A DNA stretch of 64,000 bases, taken from Clavibacter michiganensis (GTDB lineage Bacteria; Actinomycetota; Actinomycetes; Actinomycetales; Microbacteriaceae). The stretch covers positions 1,860,001 to 1,924,000 of the forward strand of contig NZ_JAFBBJ010000001.1 in NCBI RefSeq assembly GCF_016907085.1, in the 5' to 3' direction. The position numbers and the translations under genes are program-made. Below are positions 20,951 through 29,261 of this stretch, in pieces (position 1 is the first letter of the stretch; each line of letters begins with the position of its first letter). Under the pieces are notes generated by a model, which saw only the letters and a list, made by a program, of their open reading frames with translations, did no database searches and was not told where the DNA came from.

Positions 20951-22843
20951 ATGCCCGCTCGTCGTCGCGCCCGTGCCCGGATCCGCGCCGGCGGTCGCGC
21001 GCTCGCCACGGCGGCGCTCGCGGCGGGCCTCACGGCGGGAGGCGGTATCGCCCCGGAGCCGGCCCGGGCATCCGCCGACGCCGACGCCCACGCAGCGGCA
21101 TCGGCCTCGCCCGCCGCTCCCGCCGTCGTCGACCTGGGCGTCGCCGACGCGCTCGCGCTCCTCGAGGCCGGATCCACCACCTCCGTCGAGCTGACCCGCG
21201 CCTACCTCGCGCGCATCGACGCGTACGACGACGACGGCGCCGAGGCGAAGGGCCTGCAGGCGGTCATCACCACGAACCCGGACGCGCTCGCGACGGCCGC
21301 GACGCTCGACGCGGAGCGCGCCGCCGGCACGATCCGCGGGCCGCTGCACGGCGTGCCCGTAGTCGTGAAGGACAACCACGCCACGGCCGACATGCCCACC
21401 ACCGTCGGCAGCGCGGCGCTCCGCGACTACCGCACGACGGCCGACGCGACCGCGGTCGCGCGGCTGCGGGCGGCCGGCGCGATCATCCTCGCGAAGACGA
21501 ACATGTCCGAGTTCGCGTGGCACGGCACGTACACGCTGAGCTCCGCGCGCGGCCGCACCGCGAACCCGTACGACCGGTCGTGGAGCGCGAGCGGATCCAG
21601 CGGCGGCACGGCGGCGGCGGTCGCGGCCGCGTACGCGCCGGCGGGCCTCGGCACGGACTCGTGCGGATCCATCCTGGGCCCGGCCGCGCACCAGTCGCTC
21701 GTGGGCTTCCGGCCGACGATGGGCCTCACGAGCACGGCCGGCATCGTGCCGCTGTCGCCGCGGCAGGACGTCTCCGGGCCGATGACGACCACGGTCGCGG
21801 ACGCCGCGCTCCTCACGGAGGTGCTCGCGGGGCGCGACCCCGCGGATCCGCTCACCGACATCGCCGACCAGCAGGACACGGACGCCTACGTCTCCGGCCT
21901 GTCGACCACCGCGCTCGCCGGGAAGCGCATCGGCTGGGTGCGCTGGGACATCCCGGAGGATCCCGAGAAGCCGGGCCTCGCCGAGACGACCGCGCTCATG
22001 GAGCAGGCCGTGCGCGACCTCGAGGCCCAGGGCGCGGAGGTCGTGGAGGTGCCGCTCACGCAGGAGTTCGTGGAGCGGACGTTGCAGAGCGGCGGGTGGC
22101 GCGACATGCGCCCGGCGATCGACCGCTTCCTCCGCGAGACGCCGGCCACCTGGCCTGCCCGCGTCGCGGCTCGCACGGAGCCCGCCGACGTGCTCTCCTT
22201 CGCCGACGTGATGGCCGATCGGCCGAGCGCCCTCACCGACTCCGACATCGCGTACTTCCTCAAACAGGAGGACGTCCCCAACCCCGACTACGAGCGCTCG
22301 ATCGCGGAGCAGGACGCGGGCAAGGCCGCCATGGACGCGTTCTTCGTCGAGCAGGGCATCGACGCGCTCGCGATGCCGACGAGCGCCACCACCGCCACGC
22401 CGACCTGGGCCGGCACCACGTTCTGCGACGTCGGCGCGAACACCGGGATCCCGACGATCTCCGTCCCTGCCGGCTTCACCTCGACGGGCGCTCCCGTCGG
22501 CCTCGAGCTCGCCGCGCCCCGCAGCTACGACGGCGACCTGCTCGCGATGGCCTTCGCGTACGAGCAGGCGACCCGGCACCGGGTCGCGCCGGGGACGACG
22601 CCGGAGCTGGCGGCGGACGTGGATCCCGCACCAGCGGCAGCTGCAGCGGAGGCAGCCGGAGCCGCGAGCGACGATCCCGCCTCAGCCGACCCGACCCCGC
22701 AGGCGCTCGGCGCCGTCCGCACGGCCGGCATCGGCGTCAACACGCTCGCCGAGAACCTCGCCATCGCCGCGAGCCTCGCGCTGGTCGGCGGGATCGTGGT
22801 CGCCGCGGGCCTCGTGCGGCGTCGGCGTCGCATCCCGGCCTGA
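20951..22843 (+). CDS. Secreted, membrane-anchored amidase-signature enzyme
   Basis: The 630-residue protein has an N-terminal signal (basic start, then ALATAALAAGLTAG, cleavage near ARASA). The amidase signature follows: Lys in VPVVVKDNHA, the Gly/Ser loop SGSSGGTAAA, and GTDSCGSILGPAAHQSL with the nucleophile Ser in GSI; the usual GTDTGGS is changed to GTDSCGS. The family hydrolyses amides or amidates glutamyl substrates. After an Ala-rich linker, a C-terminal hydrophobic helix (LALVGGIVVAAGLV) is followed by RRRRR. This looks like a surface anchor but lacks a sortase LPxTG motif. ATG 20951 starts just after a hairpin. Confidence 0.88.
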   Translation: MPARRRARARIRAGGRALATAALAAGLTAGGGIAPEPARASADADAHAAASASPAAPAVVDLGVADALALLEAGSTTSVELTRAYLARIDAYDDDGAEAKGLQAVITTNPDALATAATLDAERAAGTIRGPLHGVPVVVKDNHATADMPTTVGSAALRDYRTTADATAVARLRAAGAIILAKTNMSEFAWHGTYTLSSARGRTANPYDRSWSASGSSGGTAAAVAAAYAPAGLGTDSCGSILGPAAHQSLVGFRPTMGLTSTAGIVPLSPRQDVSGPMTTTVADAALLTEVLAGRDPADPLTDIADQQDTDAYVSGLSTTALAGKRIGWVRWDIPEDPEKPGLAETTALMEQAVRDLEAQGAEVVEVPLTQEFVERTLQSGGWRDMRPAIDRFLRETPATWPARVAARTEPADVLSFADVMADRPSALTDSDIAYFLKQEDVPNPDYERSIAEQDAGKAAMDAFFVEQGIDALAMPTSATTATPTWAGTTFCDVGANTGIPTISVPAGFTSTGAPVGLELAAPRSYDGDLLAMAFAYEQATRHRVAPGTTPELAADVDPAPAAAAAEAAGAASDDPASADPTPQALGAVRTAGIGVNTLAENLAIAASLALVGGIVVAAGLVRRRRRIPA

Positions 22844-22867
22844 GCCCGCGAGCGCCCACGGGACGAC

Positions 22868-22903
22868 GGAGGGGCGGGCGGCCACACGGCCACCCGCCCC
22901 TCC
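22868..22903. terminator. Repeated-type hairpin between convergent genes
   Basis: Arms GGAGGGGCGGG and CCCGCCCCTCC enclose an inner GGCC/GGCC pairing. It separates the amidase from the convergent PAP2 gene. A near-identical copy of about 45 bases stands at 33303. Confidence 0.75.
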
Positions 22904-22926
22904 TCCGTGCGCGGATCCGGATCCGG

Positions 22927-24141
22927 TCAGCGCTTCCCGTGCTTCACGAGCGACACCGTGCCGTCGGCCGTCACGACCACCTGCGCGGCCATGGCGGCCG
23001 GGAGGTCGATGCGCTGCCAGCTGCCCTCGGTGCCCTCGTCGAGCGGCTCGCCCGAGTCGATCGCGGTGAGCGCGAGCACCTGGCGGCGCTGCTCGGGCGT
23101 GAGGTCGGGGTGGCTGGTGATGAGGAGCGACTCGGCGCCGGTCGGCACCGTCATCGGCTGGCCCTTGTCGCCGACGCGCGGGAAGTCGTAGCTCATGCGC
23201 TGCTCGTAGACCTTCAGCGCCTGCTTCGTGGACAGGTACGGCTTGTCCTTCGCGATGCAGACCGCGAGCGGCGCGCCGCACTTCGCCTCGAGCACCGTGC
23301 GGAGCTCGGTGGACGCCTGCTCGAAGAGCGTGCGGAACTCCGGGTCGGACCAGCGGCGCTCGACGATCTTCTGGCCCATCATGCGGCCGGCCATCACGTC
23401 GAGCGGGTAGTGCGCGCCCATGATGATGCGGTTGTTCCCGGCGTCGGAGGCGCGGGCGAGGATCTGCGGCGCGAGCTCCGGCAGCATCGTCGCGAGCGCG
23501 GTGCCCTGCCAGAACGCCTGCGAGGTGTGGCCGCTCGGGTACGAGCCGTCCTGGCCGGCCCACGCGTTGCCGTTGGGCTTGTCGCGGTACTTGAGCTTCA
23601 GCGGGAACGCCACGTAGGGGCGCGGGTTGGCGAAGTACGTCTTCACGGGGTTGGTGGACGAGTACTTGCCGACGAGGCCGCCGTTCTTGGCGAGCAGCGC
23701 ATCCGTCTTCGGGAGCTGGCCCGCCTCGCGCGCCGTGCGGTAGATCTCGCCGAGGTTCTTGCCGAGGCCGTCCGACATCGTGATGGACATGTCGGCGTAC
23801 TGGTCGATGATCGCCCGGGCCGACTGCGCCTTCGTGGCGGCCTGGTTGATCGTGATGGTCTTCTTGTCGTTGAGCTTCATGATGTCGGGCCGGTTCGCCT
23901 TGAGCGAGGTGAACTGGTCGAGCATCGGCACGAAGTCGTAGGTGCTGTTCGACGGGTAGGGCGCGTCGAGCACGGCCTGGTCGAAGGGCGCGATGGCCGG
24001 GGCGGTGGTGCTCGAGGTGGGCGCGTCGGCGGCGGTCGCGGCGGTGACGCCGGTGCCGGTGAGCAGCAGGCCGAGGATCGCGGTGGTCGACAGCAGCGTC
24101 GTGGTGCGGGCGCGGGGACGCCGGAGCAGGGTGGGGATGAT
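22927..24141 (-). CDS. Secreted class A acid phosphatase (PAP2 family), start codon unclear
   Basis: The mature region has the three PAP2 phosphatase motifs: Kx6RP (KTYFANPRP), PSGH (GSYPSGHTSQAFW) and Rx5Hx3D (NRIIMGAHYPLDV), as in bacterial class A acid phosphatases that cleave phosphomonoesters outside the cell. In frame upstream of GTG 23973 runs a clear signal peptide (LLSTTAILGLLLTGTGVTAA), yet no ATG, GTG or TTG precedes it in frame. The best candidates are ATC at 24141 or ACG at 24144, 4 bases and 1 base respectively after GAGAGG. Starting at 23973 would give a leaderless 348-residue cytosolic protein. I favour the secreted form; the exact start is uncertain. Confidence 0.8.
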   Translation of the reverse strand: MIPTLLRRPRARTTTLLSTTAILGLLLTGTGVTAATAADAPTSSTTAPAIAPFDQAVLDAPYPSNSTYDFVPMLDQFTSLKANRPDIMKLNDKKTITINQAATKAQSARAIIDQYADMSITMSDGLGKNLGEIYRTAREAGQLPKTDALLAKNGGLVGKYSSTNPVKTYFANPRPYVAFPLKLKYRDKPNGNAWAGQDGSYPSGHTSQAFWQGTALATMLPELAPQILARASDAGNNRIIMGAHYPLDVMAGRMMGQKIVERRWSDPEFRTLFEQASTELRTVLEAKCGAPLAVCIAKDKPYLSTKQALKVYEQRMSYDFPRVGDKGQPMTVPTGAESLLITSHPDLTPEQRRQVLALTAIDSGEPLDEGTEGSWQRIDLPAAMAAQVVVTADGTVSLVKHGKR

Positions 24142-24277
24142 CGTGCCTCTCGTCGGGAGCGGGCGGCCGTGCGGCCTCCGGCACCGTACGGATCGCGCGT
24201 GACGCGGATCCCTCCGGGAGGTGGAGCGGAGGTGGCCGGGCGGTGCGTCCGCCCGGCCACCCGCGAGGGGCTCGGCC

Positions 24278-25660
24278 TCAGCCGCGCGACCGCGGGACCA
24301 TCGCCCGGGTCCAGGGCTCGAGCGTCATGCCGCCGCCCGCGCGGATCCGGTCGACGCTGCCGTCGGGAGCGCGGTCGGCCGTGACCTCCTCGCCGACGGA
24401 TCCGAACCCGTCGCCCTCGACGATGCGCGCCGAGGAGTCGCCCGTGCGCTCGAGCACGTCCACGGAGTCGAGGGGGTGCTCGGCCGTCGGGTCGATGCGG
24501 AGGAAGCGGTCGCCGACGACCTGGAAGTCCTGCATCCCCCACATGTTGGCGAAGCGGCCCGTGAAGGGCGCGTCGACCGCGGCGCGCTCGGCGTCGGTGG
24601 CCGCCGAGTCGGCGAGGAGCAGCTCGAGGATGCCCGTGCTGAGCGCGGCCGCCGGGCCGTCGATGGCGTTCGTGAGGACGCTGACCGCCCAGCCGCTCGC
24701 GGGATCCACCGCCGTGCGCGTGATGTGGCCCGGGTACCCGCCCGAGTGGCCGACGACCGTGGCCTCGTGCGCGGCGGATCCGACGCGCTCGATGATGAGG
24801 CCGTAGCCGTAGCGGCGGGTGCCGGCCGGATCCTGGCTGGAGGCGTAGCGCGGCCGCTGCTGGACGCGCTTCGACGCGGCCGAGATGAGCCGCTCGTCGC
24901 CCGGCAGCACGAGCGCGGAGAAGAAGGTGACGAGCTCGGACGCGGTGCTCGTGACGCCGGTGGCGGCGGCCATGGCGCGCGTGTCGACGTGCGGGAGGAC
25001 GGTGCGCTCGCGCGAGGTGCGGAGCGAGGTGGAGGCCGCCGCGTATTCGTCCGCGCGCTCCGGCACGTACTCGGCGGTGGTGTCGCGGAGGCCGAGCGGC
25101 GCCGCGATCCGCTCGGCGAGGTAGTCGGCGAAGGACAGGCCCGACGCCGACTCGATCACGAGGCCGATCAGCGAGTACCCGATGTTCGAGTAGTTGAACG
25201 CGGTGTCGGGCGCGACCTTCGCGACGCCGGGCGAGGTCGCGATGGCGATCAGGTGCGCGCGGTCGGGGAACGGGCCGGAGTGCTGCCAGTGGTCGCCGTC
25301 GAACCCGTCGCGGAGGACGCCCGCGCCGTGCTCGAGGAGCGCGGCGACCGTGACGCCGGAGAGCTCGGATCCCGCCTCGGCCAGCTCGGGCACGTGCTGG
25401 CCGAGGGCGTCATCGAGGCGGAGGACGCCCTGCTCGGCGAGCTGGAGGATCGCGGTGGCGGCGAACGACTTGGAGTGCGACGCCACCCGGAAGAGGTGCG
25501 CGGGGCTCAGCGGCGCGTCGGTGGTGGGATCCGCGACGCCGAACGCCTCGGACAGCACGACCTCGCCGTGCCGGGCGATGGCGACCTGGGCGCCGGGGAC
25601 GCGGGTCTGCCAGACGCGGTGGTCGAGCCAGGTGCGGACGTAGTCGAGGATCTCGGTCAT
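24278..25660 (-). CDS. Serine hydrolase, beta-lactamase class C/DD-peptidase-like
   Basis: The 460-residue protein has the class C/AmpH-type triad: SxxK in VASHSKSFAATAIL (nucleophile Ser and general-base Lys), YxN in FNYSNIGYSLIGL, and HxG in VVGHSGGYPGH. There is no signal peptide, so a cytoplasmic esterase or peptidase is more likely than a periplasmic lactamase. The C-terminal ~120 residues form an extra beta-rich domain often attached to such enzymes. ATG 25660 begins directly before a conserved YVRTWLDHRV segment. Substrate not predictable. Confidence 0.88.
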   Translation of the reverse strand: MTEILDYVRTWLDHRVWQTRVPGAQVAIARHGEVVLSEAFGVADPTTDAPLSPAHLFRVASHSKSFAATAILQLAEQGVLRLDDALGQHVPELAEAGSELSGVTVAALLEHGAGVLRDGFDGDHWQHSGPFPDRAHLIAIATSPGVAKVAPDTAFNYSNIGYSLIGLVIESASGLSFADYLAERIAAPLGLRDTTAEYVPERADEYAAASTSLRTSRERTVLPHVDTRAMAAATGVTSTASELVTFFSALVLPGDERLISAASKRVQQRPRYASSQDPAGTRRYGYGLIIERVGSAAHEATVVGHSGGYPGHITRTAVDPASGWAVSVLTNAIDGPAAALSTGILELLLADSAATDAERAAVDAPFTGRFANMWGMQDFQVVGDRFLRIDPTAEHPLDSVDVLERTGDSSARIVEGDGFGSVGEEVTADRAPDGSVDRIRAGGGMTLEPWTRAMVPRSRG

Positions 25661-25965
25661 GGCGGGGCTCCGGCTCGTGTCGGGGACGGTGTTCGCGGGA
25701 TGCACGGCGGCACGGCTCGGGCGGCGGGGGCCGACCTCCGGGTCGCGGGTCGTCCGTCGGACACTACGCGAGTCGCCGCGGCCGGCCGGGGATCCGCCCT
25801 CAGCGCGGCGAGCGCCGGGCGGGCGATGCAGCGGCGGCCGGCATGTCCGCCGACCGAAGCATCCGGCCCCTCCGCTGTGCAGCCGCTGGACCGGGAGGAC
25901 GTCGCGCGGGCCCGTCTCGTCCACTGGGGGACGGACCCGCCGTCACCGACCAGGAGGAACGAGCC
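25661..25965. other. Intergenic region without a recognised gene
   Basis: About 300 bases between the divergent serine hydrolase and the mini-ORF/membrane-protein pair. Open frames across it have no family-like features. The last bases carry a strong ribosome-binding site (AGGAGG at 25952-25957) for the mini-ORF at 25966. Confidence 0.5.
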
Positions 25966-26010
25966 ATGCGAGAGACGATCCGAGGATCCCGGGACGGGGC
26001 CGGACGATGA
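25966..26010 (+). CDS. 14-residue mini-ORF coupled to the membrane protein
   Basis: ATG at 25966 follows a very good ribosome-binding site (AGGAGG, 8 bases away). The peptide MRETIRGSRDGAGR ends at TGA 26008-26010, which overlaps the ATG of the next gene (ATGA). It is more likely a translational-coupling leader than a functional peptide. Too short for family assignment. Confidence 0.5.
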   Translation: MRETIRGSRDGAGR

Positions 26011-26414
26011 GCGCGCGCGTGCACGGGGCCGTGCGTCGTCGGCGTCCGCGGGCCGTGTGGGCCGCGACGCTCACCGGCGCAATCGTGAGCGCGGTCGTGG
26101 TCGTCGTCGCGCTGCTGCCCGTGCTCGGGTTCATCGGCGCGGCCGACGCCGCGACGGCCGGCCAGCTCGACGTCCCCGTGACCCTCATCGCGCTCGGCGT
26201 CGGGGTGTCGCTGGTGGTTGGGGTCGTGATGCTCGTGATCTCCGCCCGCACCCGGGACGGCCGCGTCGCGTGGATCGCCGCGGTGTCGGCCGTGGTCGCG
26301 ACCCTCGTCGGATCCGCGTGGCCGCTCGTCGCCACCACCATCGCGAGCGTCGACCAGGTGCAGGACGCGATCCCCTTCGTGCAGGACCTCATCGGGCGGG
26401 TGCTGGGGAGCTGA
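26007..26414 (+). CDS. Small membrane protein of unknown function
   Basis: The 135-residue protein has three hydrophobic segments: VVVVVALLPVLGFIGA, LIALGVGVSLVVGVVMLVIS and VSAVVATLVGSAWPLVATTI, with a basic N-terminus (VRRRRPR). I recognise no family. Its ATG at 26007 overlaps the stop of a 14-codon ORF that has the only strong ribosome-binding site, so translation is probably coupled. A 15-base hairpin follows. Confidence 0.7.
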   Translation: MSARVHGAVRRRRPRAVWAATLTGAIVSAVVVVVALLPVLGFIGAADAATAGQLDVPVTLIALGVGVSLVVGVVMLVISARTRDGRVAWIAAVSAVVATLVGSAWPLVATTIASVDQVQDAIPFVQDLIGRVLGS

Positions 26415-26431
26415 CCCGGGCACATCGCACG

Positions 26432-26463
26432 AGCGGCCGCCGACCCGAGGGTCGGCGGCCGCT
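26432..26463. terminator. Hairpin between convergent genes
   Basis: A perfect 15-base palindromic stem (AGCGGCCGCCGACCC with its complement) around GA, between the membrane protein and the convergent nitroreductase gene. Confidence 0.75.
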
Positions 26464-26499
26464 GCTGCATGGGGTGCGGCATGCGCCGCGATGGGGCGA

Positions 26500-27108
26500 C
26501 TACTCGCGGACGAGCACCAGCTCGGAGAGCGGCAGGCGCGTGCGCGGCGCGGTCTCGCGCTCGGCGAGCGGGCCCTCGAGCGCGTCGGCGGGGGCGACCG
26601 TGCCGACGGCGGTGACCGTGAGCGGCTGCAGGTTCTCGGGCAGGTCGAACGCGGCGGACAGCTTGTCGAACTCGACGCCAGCCATCTGGTGCGTGTGGAG
26701 GCCCTCGGCCTGCGCCTGGACGGAGAGGTGGGCGACAGCCTGGCCGAGGTCGTACGCGGCGTAGGGGCGCTTCTCGCCCTCGACAGTGGAGGTCTCGGCG
26801 ATGGCGACGACGAGCGCGGAGGCGTTCACGGCCCACGCGGCGTTGAAGCCGACGAGCGCGTCGACGATGGTGTCGAAGGCGTGCGTGCCGCGGCGGGCGG
26901 CGATGAAGCGGCGCGGCTGCTGGTTGCTGGCGGACGGGGCCCAGCGCGCGGCCTCGAGCAGGGCGTCGAGCTGCTGGTCGGAGACGGTGGCGTCCGTGTC
27001 GAAGGAGCGCGGGCTCCAGCGGGTGTCGAGCTCGCGCACGATCGGCACGGCGGTGTCGGCGGTGCGCTCGGTGGATGCGGGGGTGGTGGCGTCCTCGGTG
27101 AGGGTCAT
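26500..27108 (-). CDS. Nitroreductase-family protein
   Basis: The 202-residue protein has the nitroreductase FMN fold: TRWSPRSFDTDATVSDQQLD (FMN-phosphate Arg-Ser region), LLEAARWAPSASNQQPRRFI, and AYDLGQAVAHLSVQAQAEGL. These flavoproteins reduce quinones, nitro compounds or enones with NAD(P)H; the natural substrate is open. ATG 27108 is supported by GAAGGAA at 7 bases. It stands as a single gene. Confidence 0.9.
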   Translation of the reverse strand: MTLTEDATTPASTERTADTAVPIVRELDTRWSPRSFDTDATVSDQQLDALLEAARWAPSASNQQPRRFIAARRGTHAFDTIVDALVGFNAAWAVNASALVVAIAETSTVEGEKRPYAAYDLGQAVAHLSVQAQAEGLHTHQMAGVEFDKLSAAFDLPENLQPLTVTAVGTVAPADALEGPLAERETAPRTRLPLSELVLVRE

Positions 27109-27225
27109 GGCGGTTCCTTCGGTCGATGTCGGGGATGCGGCGCTCCGTCGGGCCTCGCGGATCACAATGCGGGACGCCGCCCGGCTATTCCTGGGCGGCG
27201 CCGCGCCGCGTCCCCACCGTGCGAC

Positions 27226-28359
27226 CTACCCCGCGAGCGGGTCGCGCACGTCTTCGAAGCGGCCCGACTCCGCCGAGCGGCCCGCGGCCTCCATCAGCGC
27301 GAGGCTGCCGAGGTTGTCGCGGCCGCTCGTCTCGGGCGGCGGGCCGCCGAGGATCGAGAGGGCGAATGCGCGCAGGCCCGCGGCGCGGCCGATGAGCGTC
27401 AGGTTCTCGAGGTCCAGCTCGCGCTCGGTGCCGTCGGCGTCGCGGATCCCGACCCGGTCGGCCGAGACGCCCTCGCCGCGGCTCGTGAAGGTCAGCTCGC
27501 CGTCCTCGCCGGAGATGCGCCACTCGCCCGCCCACGGCGTGACCGGTCCGCGGTGCAGCCAGCTGCCGCGGTAGTCGACGATCAGGCCGCCCTCCAGCTC
27601 GATGACCATGGAGGCGACCGCGGGGTCGCGATAGTGGCTAAACGACGGGCGGCTGGTGCGGGCGAACACGCGGACGGCCTCGCGACCGGTGACCATGCGG
27701 ATCAGGTCGAAGTGGTGGATCGCCATGTCGTTGATGATCGGCTCCGGGAAGCGGTAGTGCGGGTAGTCGTCGGGCTCGTCGTTGTCCCACTGGCGGAAGT
27801 CGATCTCGATGGTCGCGACCTCGCCGAGCGCGTCGGCCGCGAGGAGCTCGCGCACGCGGCGCGGCGCCGGGTACCAGCGGTAGTTCTGGCTGACCTGCAC
27901 GATGAGCCCCAGCTCCTCGGCACGGCGCACGACGGCGGCGGCCTCGGCAGTCGAGTTCGCGAAGGGCTTCTCGACGATCACGTGCTTCCCCGCCTCGAGC
28001 GCCTCCAGCGCGAGCGGCGCGTGGGTGACGGCCGGCGCGGTGACGATGACGGCGTCCGCCTCCACCGCGGCGAGCGCGTCGGCGAGCGAGGCGAACGCGG
28101 CGGCCTCCGGCAGGCCGAGCAGCGCGCGGACCTTCTCGCGCGTGGGCTCGCTCGGATCCACGATCGCGACGACCTCGATCTCCGTGACGCGGGGCACGGC
28201 GTTGCGCGCCCAGTCGCCGCCCCAGCCGCCGAGGCCGACGTGGATCACGCGGACGCGGGGGCTGTCGTCAGCGGGCGGGGATGCGGATGCGGATGGCTCG
28301 GCGGTCGGCTTCGGCATGCGCTTCGCCGGCTCTCCGGACTCGGAACCGTGCCGGCTCAC
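27226..28359 (-). CDS. Gfo/Idh/MocA-family oxidoreductase
   Basis: The 377-residue protein has an N-terminal Rossmann motif (VIHVGLGGWGGDWARN), the family signature EKPFANS after GKHVIV, and the C-terminal alpha/beta domain with FPEPIINDMAIHHFDLIRMV carrying the likely catalytic His. It should oxidise or reduce a sugar, inositol or related polyol with NAD(P). I prefer GTG 28359 because it overlaps the stop of the ThuA gene by 4 bases; ATG 28317 is the alternative and would remove 14 residues with no conserved feature. With ThuA it forms a two-gene sugar operon. Confidence 0.9.
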   Translation of the reverse strand: MSRHGSESGEPAKRMPKPTAEPSASASPPADDSPRVRVIHVGLGGWGGDWARNAVPRVTEIEVVAIVDPSEPTREKVRALLGLPEAAAFASLADALAAVEADAVIVTAPAVTHAPLALEALEAGKHVIVEKPFANSTAEAAAVVRRAEELGLIVQVSQNYRWYPAPRRVRELLAADALGEVATIEIDFRQWDNDEPDDYPHYRFPEPIINDMAIHHFDLIRMVTGREAVRVFARTSRPSFSHYRDPAVASMVIELEGGLIVDYRGSWLHRGPVTPWAGEWRISGEDGELTFTSRGEGVSADRVGIRDADGTERELDLENLTLIGRAAGLRAFALSILGGPPPETSGRDNLGSLALMEAAGRSAESGRFEDVRDPLAG

Positions 28360-29084
28360 GCGAGGAACCAGTCGCGCGGGTGCTCGTCGGCCGTGAGGTC
28401 GGCGCGGCCGTCCGTCGGCGCGACCCAGCGGGCCGCGTTCGCGAGCACGCGGCGGATGTCGGGGTGGTGGTACACGGGGTACTCCTGGTCGCCGGGTGAG
28501 AAGTAGAAGACCCGGCCGCGGCCCCGGTGGTACGCGACTCCGGAGCGGAAGACCTCGCCGCCCGCGAAGGTGGAGAGGAACACCTCCTCGTCGGGGCGCG
28601 GGATGTCGAACTGCTCGCCGTACATCTCCTGCCGGTCGATGACGATCGGGTGCGGGATCCCCGCCGCGATCGGGTGCTGCGGCGCGATGGTCCAGACCAG
28701 CTCGCGCTCGCCGTCGTTCCGCCACTTGAGCGAGCACGTCGTGCCCATGAGGCGCGTGAAGACCTTCGAGTAGTGGCCGGAGTGCAGGACGACGAGGCCC
28801 ATGCCCGCGTGCACGTGGCGGATCACGCGCGCGACGACCTCGTCGGACACCTCGCCGTGGGCGACGTGGCCCCACCAGTAGAGGACGTCGGTGGCGGCGA
28901 GGCGCTCCTCGGTGAGGCCGTGCTGATCCTCCTGGAGGGTCGCCGTGCTCACGCGCGCGTCGTCGCCGAGCAGCTCGCGGAGGCCGTCGGCGACCACGGC
29001 GTGGATCCCGTCCGGGTAGTGCGACAGCACGGTCGCGTCACCCCGGCTCTCGTGCACGTTCTCGTTCCAGACGACGATGTCCAT
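28356..29084 (-). CDS. ThuA-domain protein (trehalose-utilisation type)
   Basis: The 242-residue protein is a full ThuA domain: VVWNENVHESRGDATVLSHY, TDVLYWWGHVAHGEVSDEVV, MGLVVLHSGHYSKVFTRLMG, and a final YHRGRGRVFYFSPGDQEYPV. The fold is glutamine-amidotransferase-like. ThuA was first linked to trehalose/disaccharide oxidation in rhizobia; biochemical role is still uncertain. ATG 29084 has GAGGAG in front. The next gene is an Idh-type oxidoreductase that overlaps it, and an isomerase is divergent, all pointing to sugar catabolism. Confidence 0.92.
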   Translation of the reverse strand: MDIVVWNENVHESRGDATVLSHYPDGIHAVVADGLRELLGDDARVSTATLQEDQHGLTEERLAATDVLYWWGHVAHGEVSDEVVARVIRHVHAGMGLVVLHSGHYSKVFTRLMGTTCSLKWRNDGERELVWTIAPQHPIAAGIPHPIVIDRQEMYGEQFDIPRPDEEVFLSTFAGGEVFRSGVAYHRGRGRVFYFSPGDQEYPVYHHPDIRRVLANAARWVAPTDGRADLTADEHPRDWFLA

Positions 29085-29174
29085 GGCGCTCCTCGTTCGG
29101 CGGTGATCGGGGTGGGCGGGCGACGTGCGACCGGCAGGGCCCGGGTGGGCCGTGACGCGGCGGGTGCCCGCGCC

Positions 29175-29180
29175 TACGAT
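29175..29180 (+). promoter_or_regulatory. -10 element of a leaderless promoter for the mini-ORF chain
   Basis: TACGAT lies 7 bases before ATG 29188, the first of two chained mini-ORFs. It would place the transcript start at or beside that ATG. Confidence 0.45.
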
Positions 29181-29187
29181 CGTACGC

Positions 29188-29226
29188 ATGGCCCGCGCCG
29201 ATGCGGGCGGTACGGAGGCCGCATGA
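29188..29226 (+). CDS. 12-residue mini-ORF 1 of a coupled chain
   Basis: Encodes MARADAGGTEAA. Its TGA (29224-29226) overlaps the ATG of mini-ORF 2. A -10 element 7 bases upstream fits leaderless initiation. Probably a coupling or attenuating leader; too short for family assignment. Confidence 0.45.
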   Translation: MARADAGGTEAA

Positions 29227-29261
29227 CCGCCAGCGACGACGACCGCGGAGCGATGCGATGA
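29223..29261 (+). CDS. 12-residue mini-ORF 2 of a coupled chain
   Basis: Encodes MTASDDDRGAMR. It starts in the stop of mini-ORF 1 and its own TGA overlaps the ATG of the isomerase gene. GGAGG stands 5 bases before its ATG. It is exactly as long (39 bases) as mini-ORF 1. Confidence 0.45.
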   Translation: MTASDDDRGAMR

